Shown: piece after piece, positions 1 through 6,411 of the stretch | How the letters are laid out: each line of letters opens with the position of its first letter | Numbering within the stretch: position 1 is the stretch's first letter | NCBI GenBank assembly: GCA_011176655.1 | Contig: DUEB01000005.1 | Span: 1-12,663, forward strand | DNA from: Dehalococcoidia bacterium | Lineage (GTDB): Bacteria; Chloroflexota; Dehalococcoidia; Dehalococcoidales; UBA5760 | Length of the DNA: 12,663 nt | Reading direction: 5' to 3' | Position numbers and translations under genes: made by a program | The notes under the pieces: generated by a model | Seen by the model: only the letters and a program-made list of their open reading frames with translations | Told to the model about the DNA's origin: nothing | Databases searched by the model: none

Positions 1-1
1 C

Positions 2-247
2 TATGCCACAGAAACAGACCAGGTCTTTGCCTGCGGGCCAGCAGCGATGTACCGCGACATGGCCAGGATGCCGGAACTAAAAGGCAAGCCAGTCCAGGTC
101 TCCCTGGAGATGCGCATGGGCTGCGGGCTGGGAGCCTGCTATGCCTGCACGGTGAGGACAAAAACGGGGCTGAGGCAGGTCTGTAAGGACGGGCCGGTCT
201 TTAACCTGGACGATATCATCTGGGACGAACTGGATTTGAGCATCTGA
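2..247 (+). CDS. pyrK: Dihydroorotate dehydrogenase electron-transfer subunit, C-terminal part (partial, runs off left edge)
   Basis: The reading frame is open from base 2 and ends at TGA 245-247, giving the last 81 residues of a PyrK-type protein. PyrK carries FAD and a [2Fe-2S] cluster and passes electrons from the catalytic PyrD subunit to NAD+ in pyrimidine synthesis. Visible marks are the end of the NAD-binding domain (VFACGPAAMYRDMA) and the C-terminal cluster-binding segment with cysteines spaced C-x4-C-x2-C-x11-C (MGCGLGACYAC, then RQVC), the ferredoxin-reductase-type arrangement of this family. The next gene, 17 bases downstream, is a yjbQ homologue and not pyrD, so pyrD, if adjacent, lies to the left. 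The ATG at 47 is an internal methionine, not a start. A related sulfide dehydrogenase/NADH-dependent NADP oxidoreductase subunit has a similar C-terminus and cannot be fully excluded. Confidence 0.85.
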   Translation, partial: YATETDQVFACGPAAMYRDMARMPELKGKPVQVSLEMRMGCGLGACYACTVRTKTGLRQVCKDGPVFNLDDIIWDELDLSI

Positions 248-264
248 GAAAGGGAGGCAAGGCT

Positions 265-681
265 ATGATCGTTACCAAGAAAATCAGCCTCAGCACCAGA
301 GGCGAGTGCGATATTATTGACATTACCCCTCAAGTAGCGGAACAGGTCTCTCAATCGGGGATAGATAGCGGCGTGGTCACTATCTTTGTCGCCGGCTCGA
401 CGGCCGGGGTGACCACCATCGAGTTTGAGCCCGGACTAATCAGTGACCTTGAGGGTATGTGGCAGCGAATCGCCCCCAAGGGAATCCCCTATGACCACGA
501 CCGCCGCTGGGGCGACGGCAACGGCTATGCCCACGTGCGGGCGTCACTGCTCGGGGCTTCACTAGTGGTTCCCGTAAGCAGCAAAAAGCTGACCCTGGGC
601 ACCTGGCAACAGATTGTGCTGGTGGATTTCGATAACCGCCCCCGCTCGCGGGAGGTCAACCTGCAGATTATGGGGGACTAG
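265..681 (+). CDS. yjbQ: YjbQ/UPF0047 family protein
   Basis: This 138-residue protein matches the whole length of the YjbQ (UPF0047) family, small trimeric proteins. Some members have been reported to have weak thiamine-phosphate synthase activity, but the true role is unsettled. Family marks are the STAGVTTIEFEPGL segment at about residues 45-58, the histidine/tryptophan-rich centre (YDHDRRWGDGNGYAHVR, about 76-92) and the C-terminal block LTLGTWQQIVLVDFDNRPRSREV. The position where many members have His-Thr-Ser/Thr-Ala reads Gly-Ser-Thr-Ala here, a variant I recall from other members of the family. The ATG start is supported by GGGAGG at 252-257, 7 bases upstream. The gene follows pyrK closely and is probably cotranscribed with it. 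Its stop codon ends one base before the end of the convergent folE. Confidence 0.88.
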   Translation: MIVTKKISLSTRGECDIIDITPQVAEQVSQSGIDSGVVTIFVAGSTAGVTTIEFEPGLISDLEGMWQRIAPKGIPYDHDRRWGDGNGYAHVRASLLGASLVVPVSSKKLTLGTWQQIVLVDFDNRPRSREVNLQIMGD

Positions 682-682
682 T

Positions 683-1249
683 CTATCTCCCCTGAAGTAG
701 CGTGAAAAACTCAGCCCTGGTCTCCGGTCGGGAGCGGAAAATACCCTTAAGCGCCGAGGTAACAATGGCGCTGCCCGGTTTCTTGATACCGCGCATAATC
801 ATGCACAGGTGCTCCGCCTGAACCACCACCGCCACGCCGTCAGGCTTGATACCCTCGACGATGGCATTAGCAATCTGAGTGGTCATCCTCTCCTGAATCT
901 GGGGGCGCTTGGCCACGATTTCCACCACCCGAGCCAGCTTGCTAGCACCGACCACGCGGCCCTTACTATTGGGAATGTAGCCGATATGAGCCACCCCATA
1001 AAAGGGCAGCAGGTGATGCTCGCACATGGAATAAAAGGGGATGTCCTTGACCAGCACCATCTCACGATGCCCCTCTTCAAAGCTGACCGAGAGCTCCTCC
1101 TTGGGGTCCTTACCCAGCCCCATAAAGAGCTCGGCATACATCTCGGCAACCCGGTTCGGGGTATCGAGCAGCCCCTCCCGACCGGGGTTCTCCCCGATAG
1201 CCTTGATAATCGAGGTTACCGCCTCCCTAATCTTAGCCTCGTCAAACAT
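683..1249 (-). CDS. folE: GTP cyclohydrolase I (type IA)
   Basis: The 188-residue protein converts GTP to 7,8-dihydroneopterin triphosphate and formate, the entry step to folate and other pterins. The zinc site is complete: Cys76 and His79 in [10 protein letters not shown], and Cys149 in [11 protein letters not shown]. The GTP-binding region around [13 protein letters not shown] and the C-terminal [10 protein letters not shown] are also typical. I chose the ATG at 1247-1249 rather than the longer frame reaching 1333, because AAAGGAGG stands about 5 bases upstream and homology begins here; the longer frame would run into thrC. The thrC stop codon (1260-1262) overlaps the folE ribosome-binding site, so the two are probably translationally linked. 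It is the last gene of the parvulin-hom-thrC-folE operon. Its 3' end meets the convergent yjbQ with a single base between them and no terminator. Confidence 0.96.
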   Translation of the reverse strand: MFDEAKIREAVTSIIKAIGENPGREGLLDTPNRVAEMYAELFMGLGKDPKEELSVSFEEGHREMVLVKDIPFYSMCEHHLLPFYGVAHIGYIPNSKGRVVGASKLARVVEIVAKRPQIQERMTTQIANAIVEGIKPDGVAVVVQAEHLCMIMRGIKKPGSAIVTSALKGIFRSRPETRAEFFTLLQGR

Positions 1250-1259
1250 CTCGCCTCCT

Positions 1260-2315
1260 TTAGCCCCAGCCCAGCGCCCGCTCCACAGCCCCCAGGTCAG
1301 CCGGAAGCTCCTCCAGAGAGCCCTCCGCACCACTCATGGCCGTATCCGGGTCTTTAAGACCGCTGCCGGTTACCACACAGACCAACCGGCTTTGCGAGAA
1401 GTCCATCCCCCGGCGGCTAAGCTTGAGTAAGCCGGCTAGAGATGCCGCCGAAGCCGGCTCACCGAAGATACCTCCCTTAGCCGCCATCAGCCGGTAAGCC
1501 GCTAATATCTCCTCATCGCTCACCATATCAATCACGCCCCCGGACTCATCGCGCGCCGCCACCGCCTTCTGCCAGCTGGCGGGGTTACCGATTCGTATCG
1601 CCGTGGCTATAGTCTGCGGCTCCTTAACGGGATAGCCGCGCACAATGGGCGCCGCCCCCTCAGCCTGAAACCCCATCATCCTGGGTCTTATTTGCGCCTT
1701 ACCCATCTCAGCATACTCGGTAAAGCCCTTCCAGTAGGCGGTAATGTTGCCGGCGTTACCCACCGGGATAAAGAGGTAGTCCGGAGCCTCCCCCAACACG
1801 TCAACGATTTCAAAAGCGGCCGTTTTCTGGCCCTCGATGCGGTTGGGGTTAATTGAGTTTACCAGGGTAACCGGGTGCTTCTCGGTCAGGCTCCTCACGA
1901 TATCCAGAGCCTGGTCAAAATTACCTTTAATAGCCATAATCTTAGCCCCGTAGATAACAGCCTGCGCCAGCTTACCCAGGGTGATTTTACCCTGGGGCAC
2001 CACGATAATAGCCGTCAGCCCCAGGCAGGCGGCGTAGGCCGCCGCCGAGGCGCTGGTATTCCCGGTGGAAGCGCACATTATCGCCCGGCTGCCGGCCTCC
2101 ACGGCTTTAGCCACCGCCACCACCATCCCCCGGTCCTTAAAGGAACCGGTCGGCTGACACCCCTCCAGCTTGAAATAGAGCTCCCCGCAGCCAGTCTCCT
2201 TCTCCAGGGCGGGACACCTGACCAGCGGGGTATCCCCCTCCCCCAGCGAGAATAGCGGCGTCTCCGGCGTGACCGGAAGCAAGTCTCTATACCTGGCTAA
2301 AACTCCCTGTTTCAT
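1260..2315 (-). CDS. thrC: Threonine synthase
   Basis: This 351-residue fold-type II PLP enzyme turns O-phospho-L-homoserine into threonine. The PLP lysine is Lys60 in TGSFKDRGM. The SxGNTS loop ([11 protein letters not shown], about residues 83-93) and the glycine-rich phosphate-binding loop ([15 protein letters not shown], about 190-204) are in the expected places. The length fits the short threonine synthases of Gram-positive bacteria, Chloroflexota and archaea, which lack the long N-terminal domain of the E. coli enzyme. The start is ATG 2313-2315; the Shine-Dalgarno site is weak (GAGTAG), but the N-terminus aligns well with the family. It lies 45 bases after hom and 10 bases before folE. 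Homoserine kinase (thrB), which makes its substrate, is not in the window. Confidence 0.95.
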   Translation of the reverse strand: MKQGVLARYRDLLPVTPETPLFSLGEGDTPLVRCPALEKETGCGELYFKLEGCQPTGSFKDRGMVVAVAKAVEAGSRAIMCASTGNTSASAAAYAACLGLTAIIVVPQGKITLGKLAQAVIYGAKIMAIKGNFDQALDIVRSLTEKHPVTLVNSINPNRIEGQKTAAFEIVDVLGEAPDYLFIPVGNAGNITAYWKGFTEYAEMGKAQIRPRMMGFQAEGAAPIVRGYPVKEPQTIATAIRIGNPASWQKAVAARDESGGVIDMVSDEEILAAYRLMAAKGGIFGEPASAASLAGLLKLSRRGMDFSQSRLVCVVTGSGLKDPDTAMSGAEGSLEELPADLGAVERALGWG

Positions 2316-2360
2316 AACTACTCACGACCGAGCCAGAAGGCCGAGCCCTTTTGCCGATTA

Positions 2361-3662
2361 TCAGGCTTCAACCCGAATGAAATTACCTATCTCCTTAACC
2401 ACCGTAAGCTTACCGAGCTCGCTGAGTGCTGACTGCATGTTCTTTTCCTGAGCGCTGTGGGTGATAACAACAATCTCCGCCGTCTCGGCTACCGGGTCAG
2501 CCAGCTCCTGAATGGCGGAGGAGATGCTAATCTGGTGCTCCCCCAGAACGCGGGCAATCTGAGCCAGAACCCCGGGGCGGTCGGCGATATTGAGCCGGAG
2601 ATAGTAGCGGGTGATAACATCCGACATCGGCTTAATCACCCGAGCCGGCCCCAGCCGCCACCCACTCCCAGCCACCACCCCGAGACGGATTTCCCGCGCG
2701 CTGGCGACAATATCGGCAACCACGGCGCTGCTGGTCGGCAGCGGCCCGGCCCCCTGACCGAAGAAAAGCACCTTATCCACCAGGTCGCCCTCAACCAGAA
2801 CGGCATTGTAAACGCCGTCAACCTTAGCCAGCAGGGAATCCTCGGGCAGGAAGACCGGATGCACCCTGACCTCAATCTCCCGGTCATTATCCTTGGCGAT
2901 GGCCAGCAGCTTAATAGCAAAGCCCAGCTCCTGGGCGTACTGAAAATCACGACTGGTTAGCTTCGAGATGCCCTCGCGATAGATATCATCGGGGCTGACC
3001 TCGGTATGGAAGGCAAGCGAAGCCAGAATCGCCAGCTTGTAGGTAGAGTCTATCCCCTCGACGTCGTTTTCCGGGTTGGGTTCGGCATAGCCCAGCTCCT
3101 GAGCTCTAGCCAGCGCACTAGAGAAGTCCACCCCCTCCCGCTCCATCCGGGTCAGGATATAATTCGTGGTCCCGTTGATGATGGCATAAATCCCGCCTAT
3201 CTTGTTCGCCACCAGGTCATACTGGAAACGCGAAATTAAGGGGATGCCCCCGCCAACACTGGCCTCGTAACGGAGCCCGACCCCCTGCCGCCCCGCCAGC
3301 TTCATCAGCTCGGCGCCGTGCTTGGCGATAAGCTCCTTGTTAGAGGTGACGGCATGCCTGCCGCTAGCCAGCGCCCTGGTGAGATACTCAAGGGCCGGGC
3401 TGACACCACCGATAGCTTCCACGACGATATCTATCTCCGGCTCGGCAAAGAACTCTTCAATATCGGTAGTAAAAAGCCCTCTAGCCATCTTCTGTGCCCA
3501 GGGTCGGGCTAAGTCCTGAGGCAAGACCTTAACCTTGCGCAGCACCAGGGGACAACCGGCCTGCTCCGCCAGGGCCTCCGCCTTGGCGCTCAGCACGCTA
3601 GCCACCTGCCCCCCGATTACCCCCAGCCCCATTAAGCCAATCCCGATACTCTTTTTACTCAC
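2361..3662 (-). CDS. hom: Homoserine dehydrogenase with C-terminal ACT domain
   Basis: The 433-residue enzyme reduces aspartate semialdehyde to homoserine with NAD(P)H, the branch point to threonine and methionine. Domains in order: a Rossmann NAD(P)-binding domain with the loop GLMGLGVIGG (residues about 9-18), the catalytic domain with INGTTNYILTRM and the EGIDSTYKLAILASLAF helix (the conserved Asp and Lys of the active site), and an ACT domain from about 350 to the end (RYYLRLNIADRPGVLAQIARVLG), which in this family gives feedback control by threonine. The start is a GTG at 3660-3662, with GAGGAG about 10 bases upstream. It lies 24 bases after the parvulin-like gene and 45 bases before thrC, so all are probably one transcript. 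Confidence 0.96.
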   Translation of the reverse strand: MSKKSIGIGLMGLGVIGGQVASVLSAKAEALAEQAGCPLVLRKVKVLPQDLARPWAQKMARGLFTTDIEEFFAEPEIDIVVEAIGGVSPALEYLTRALASGRHAVTSNKELIAKHGAELMKLAGRQGVGLRYEASVGGGIPLISRFQYDLVANKIGGIYAIINGTTNYILTRMEREGVDFSSALARAQELGYAEPNPENDVEGIDSTYKLAILASLAFHTEVSPDDIYREGISKLTSRDFQYAQELGFAIKLLAIAKDNDREIEVRVHPVFLPEDSLLAKVDGVYNAVLVEGDLVDKVLFFGQGAGPLPTSSAVVADIVASAREIRLGVVAGSGWRLGPARVIKPMSDVITRYYLRLNIADRPGVLAQIARVLGEHQISISSAIQELADPVAETAEIVVITHSAQEKNMQSALSELGKLTVVKEIGNFIRVEA

Positions 3663-3686
3663 CGCCGTAAGACTCCTCTTTTCGTT

Positions 3687-4988
3687 TTAGCCGCCCAACG
3701 CCTTCTCCAGCGCCCACGCCTTTTGCGCACTACTCAGATAGCTCTCGAACTTATTATTCGGGTCATCCCACAGTGAATTAATCCAATCATCCAGAACCTC
3801 AGCCTTCAAAAACTCCCTATCGTCATCTGAAATCTGCCGGCTCTCTTCCTCAGCCACGACCTTGACCAGCCAATAGCCGCCTGTGGTCGCCGCGGTATCG
3901 TCCCTCACCGGCTCACTCAAGGTTCCTACCTCAGAATTTAGTATGAAGTCCTCAAGAACGGGCTCAATATCGTCCGGGCCAAGCCAGTCCAAATCACCCC
4001 CGTCTTCTCTGGAGGCCTCGTGCTGAGAGTATTCCTCAGCCAGAGTGGCGAAATCTTCGCCCTCCTCCAGCCGAGCCCTTATCTCCTGCGCTTCCTCTTC
4101 ACTGCACAGGAGTATCACCCGGACATGAAACAACTCGCCACTCGCATCCTCGTCCTTCTCCAGCACCTCTGCCAGCCAGTAGCCGCCTTCCTTGACTCGT
4201 TCCTCATCATAGAGCGGCTGGCTCAAGGTACCGGCTTCGACGGAGAAGGCATAGTCCTCAACAACGGAAAGACCAAACCGTTCCGAGAGAATGCCAACGG
4301 GATGCCAGTCAAAATCGCCTTCCCCCTCCGGGGAGAGCTTCTCCAGAGAGAGTTCGCTGGCTAAGGTGGCAAAATCCTCACCCTCCACCAGCCTCGCCCG
4401 GGTGCTTACTGCCTGGCTCTCACTCTCCAGGAACATGGCCATAATATGCCTCTGCTCGCTGGACTCTGGTATCTCATACTCAAAGTGCTCATCCAGCAGT
4501 CGCTGGACTAATAAATCGTGCCGCACCAGCTCCCGGTAGTCCTGACTTAGCGACGGGTCACCCTCTTTAAACACCTCAGTAACCTCAGCGTCGCTAACCG
4601 CGATGCCCAGGCCTACCGCCGCCTGCCTCATCAGCTCAGTCTGCTGAATAAACCTCTCCACCTGGTCCGGCAGGCCCTGCAGATAATAGGATGATTGCTC
4701 CGGCCCGTATATCTGCTCGTAGACCCCACCCTGAGCCCTGAGAATATCCACGTAATATCCCATAGTGAAATCAGTATCGTTAACGCTAATCACCGTTTCC
4801 CGCATCGGGAGGTACTCGTTTTTATACCAGCCACCACCGAGGATGCCGCCCACGACCGAGATAACAGCTATCCCGATGATAAGAAACAGGCGCTGCCTCC
4901 TTTTTTGCTGCTGCTGATGGCTGAGCTGATGCCTGGTAGGCTCACGTCTATGCTGTTCATGCTGCTTTCGCCGCTTCTTCTTTGTCAA
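3687..4988 (-). CDS. Membrane-anchored SurA/PrsA-like protein with two parvulin-type domains
   Basis: A 433-residue protein with a very basic, Lys/Arg/His/Gln-rich cytoplasmic N-terminus (residues 1-33), one membrane segment (about 34-54, LFLIIGIAVISVVGGILGGG), a SurA-N-like helical chaperone region (about 66-175), then two PpiC/parvulin-like domains (about 176-285 and 288-400) and an acidic C-terminal tail. The duplicated domains share the ARL-x-EGEDFATLA segment and end in GGYWL. This suggests an extracytoplasmic foldase or chaperone for exported proteins. Domain 1 keeps a first histidine (QRHIM), domain 2 does not (VRVILL), and both have Trp where active parvulins have the last His (GYHI), so isomerase activity is doubtful. 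The start is TTG 4986-4988 with a very strong GGAGGAGG 8 bases upstream. It is the first gene of the operon with hom, thrC and folE; the functional reason for that grouping is not obvious. Confidence 0.82.
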   Translation of the reverse strand: MTKKKRRKQHEQHRREPTRHQLSHQQQQKRRQRLFLIIGIAVISVVGGILGGGWYKNEYLPMRETVISVNDTDFTMGYYVDILRAQGGVYEQIYGPEQSSYYLQGLPDQVERFIQQTELMRQAAVGLGIAVSDAEVTEVFKEGDPSLSQDYRELVRHDLLVQRLLDEHFEYEIPESSEQRHIMAMFLESESQAVSTRARLVEGEDFATLASELSLEKLSPEGEGDFDWHPVGILSERFGLSVVEDYAFSVEAGTLSQPLYDEERVKEGGYWLAEVLEKDEDASGELFHVRVILLCSEEEAQEIRARLEEGEDFATLAEEYSQHEASREDGGDLDWLGPDDIEPVLEDFILNSEVGTLSEPVRDDTAATTGGYWLVKVVAEEESRQISDDDREFLKAEVLDDWINSLWDDPNNKFESYLSSAQKAWALEKALGG

Positions 4989-5272
4989 GCCTAAGACCTC
5001 CTCCGCAAAGCTGTCTCAAGGTTACACCCGAGGCGGAAAACCCGAGTCCTGGGTCTGATACCCGTGATTGCCACCAAAAATAATCCCCTCAATTATAGCC
5101 AAAAAATGACCAATAACCAAGTAGGCCACGAAAATTGCTCAAAGCCTCAGCCCGATAAGGAAACCGTGTCCTGCCTCTTGAGAACGGCATCGCCGACACT
5201 GGCACCGAGCAGCCGGGCGACTACCGGGCACTTAACCCTGAGGAAAAAGAAGATATTCTTCCCTTCCCCGCC
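4989..5272. other. Intergenic region, 284 bases, between mobB and the parvulin-hom-thrC-folE operon
   Basis: It holds the operon promoter (5092-5120, minus) and a leader of roughly 95 bases before the TTG start at 4988. In the leader, read on the minus strand, the heptamer CTCGGGT occurs twice, 15 bases apart. I could not recognise a T-box, threonine attenuator or known riboswitch. Between 5121 and 5272 I see no gene: the small open frame on the plus strand has no ribosome-binding site and resembles nothing I know. There is no strong terminator after mobB. Confidence 0.5.
5092..5120 (-). promoter_or_regulatory. Sigma70-type promoter of the parvulin-hom-thrC-folE operon
   Basis: Read on the minus strand, the -35 is TTGGTT (5115-5120), the spacer is 17 bases, and the -10 is a perfect TATAAT (5092-5097). 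The predicted start of transcription is near 5085. This is the only good promoter between mobB and the TTG start at 4988, and the four genes downstream are closely packed. Confidence 0.65.
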
Positions 5273-5920
5273 TTATTTCTTATCGCGCCTCAGGAAAATG
5301 TCCAGACTCCTCACCCTGCCCACCCCCTTGAGGGACGAGGCCATAGCCAGCAGGACATTGGTCACGAACTCCTTAGGGAAGGTGCTCAGCGAGAGCGAGG
5401 CACTATTCACGTAGACAGAGAGACGCTCCCGCTGGGGCTTAATGAAACCGGTCTCTAAAAGGTCGGCTAGAGCCTTGATGTCGGCAAAGCCGAACTGCCT
5501 GGCTTTGGTTGCCACGGGCTCATCGGTGACCACAGCCACCAGCTTCCTGATACCACTGAGCAGCGGGCCGACCTCACGGCGGTGAACTTCTATCTTGGGG
5601 GCATCGCCCTGCTTAAAACCCTCGGCGAGGATAAGGTCACAGTCCTCACCCAGGATACGGGCTATGTCATCAAGTGTCATCCCCGACGCCACCGGCCTGA
5701 TGAGCACCATCTTATCTTCAGAACTGGCCACAGCCGCCACGCTCCCCGCCTCAAGGTGACGACAGGTATCCTTATCCGGTTTATCAAAGCTCATACCGTG
5801 GGGGGTATGCTTGACGGTGGCTATCCGATAGCCCCGTGAGCCTAGCTCGGTAATCAGCTTCTCCACCAGGGTCGTCTTACCCGATTTTGACCGGCCAATA
5901 ATGGAGACTATCGGCGGCAT
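5273..5920 (-). CDS. mobB: Molybdopterin-guanine dinucleotide biosynthesis protein B (MobB) with C-terminal extension
   Basis: The 215-residue protein has the MobB P-loop GRSKSGKTT (residues 9-17), then KHTPHGMSFDKPDKDTCRHLEAG, the typical substrate-side block, and the DLILAEGFK motif near residue 97. MobB binds GTP and assists MobA in attaching GMP to molybdopterin to form the bis-MGD cofactor. Residues from about 155 on (RERLSVYVNSASLSLSTFP to the end) form an extra domain beyond the E. coli-type MobB, like the C-terminal domain I recall in MobB proteins of anaerobes. The start ATG 5918-5920 has AGGAGG upstream, inside the end of the NifU-like gene, with 3 bases between the genes. The neighbours are Fe-S assembly genes, which suggests a combined role in making Fe-S molybdoenzymes. 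No mobA is in the window. Confidence 0.9.
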   Translation of the reverse strand: MPPIVSIIGRSKSGKTTLVEKLITELGSRGYRIATVKHTPHGMSFDKPDKDTCRHLEAGSVAAVASSEDKMVLIRPVASGMTLDDIARILGEDCDLILAEGFKQGDAPKIEVHRREVGPLLSGIRKLVAVVTDEPVATKARQFGFADIKALADLLETGFIKPQRERLSVYVNSASLSLSTFPKEFVTNVLLAMASSLKGVGRVRSLDIFLRRDKK

Positions 5921-5923
5921 CGG

Positions 5924-6376
5924 CTAACTCCCCCTCCTGTGTGTGCGGTAAGCCTTCTTCCAGGGCTCCTTCTTAAAGGCAAGGTAATCCCTGATTGCCT
6001 CCTTCAGGGTGCTCACGGCCAGCAGAGCGCAGTGCGCATGAGCCTCAGGCAGCCCGCCCAGGGCATCCAGAACGTCCTGCTGGCTGATGCCCAGCGCTTG
6101 AGGGATGGCCTTCCCCCTGACTAACTCGGTGAGCAGGCTACCGCAGGCTACCGTGGGCCCACAGCCATCGGTGGCGAAGGTAGCCGCAACCACCGCGTTA
6201 CCCTCCACCTTGAGCCACATCTCCATAGTATCCCCGCAGGGACCGGTAACCCTGCCAAACCCGTCGGCATCCTCCATCTCCCCCAGGTTTCTCGGCCTCA
6301 GGGCCTGGTCGACAACCGTCTCGCTATAGACCTCGCGCATCTCCTGTCGCATGAACTCTTCGGATGATGAAACCAT
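5924..6376 (-). CDS. NifU/IscU-like iron-sulfur cluster scaffold protein
   Basis: A 150-residue protein of the NifU N-terminal/IscU family, on which [2Fe-2S] clusters are assembled before transfer to target enzymes. The scaffold residues are present: Cys47 and Asp49 in GPCGDTMEMWL, Cys72 in DGCGPTVACGS, and Cys116 in AHAHCALLAVSTLKEAI, with His115 beside it. Cys78 is a further cysteine not found in classic IscU, which usually has Ala/Ser there. The LPPVK chaperone motif that HscA recognises in IscU is absent; the region reads GGLPEAHAHCA. The start ATG 6374-6376 has AGGAG 8 bases upstream. It lies 35 bases after mrp and 3 bases before mobB. There is no cysteine desulfurase (iscS/sufS/nifS) in the window to supply sulfur. 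Confidence 0.9.
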   Translation of the reverse strand: MVSSSEEFMRQEMREVYSETVVDQALRPRNLGEMEDADGFGRVTGPCGDTMEMWLKVEGNAVVAATFATDGCGPTVACGSLLTELVRGKAIPQALGISQQDVLDALGGLPEAHAHCALLAVSTLKEAIRDYLAFKKEPWKKAYRTHRRGS

Positions 6377-6411
6377 ATCTCCCGCTCCTGATAAACACTG
6401 CCTGTAGTTAA

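Noticed and set aside
809..1357. Long open frame on the plus strand, 182 codons
   Set aside because: It lies antisense to folE and the end of thrC, has no ribosome-binding site, and its product resembles no known family; both genes below it are certain.
2457..2960. Open frame of 167 codons on the plus strand inside hom
   Set aside because: It is the antisense image of the homoserine dehydrogenase C-terminal region; composition is low-complexity and there is no start signal.
5247..5265. Hairpin GAAGA-TAT-TCTTC with a U-run on the minus strand as a mobB terminator
   Set aside because: The stem is only five pairs, mostly A-U, so it is unlikely to stop transcription by itself.
5064..5414. Open frame on the plus strand across the intergenic region and the end of mobB
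   Set aside because: No ribosome-binding site, no recognisable protein, and it covers the promoter of the minus-strand operon.
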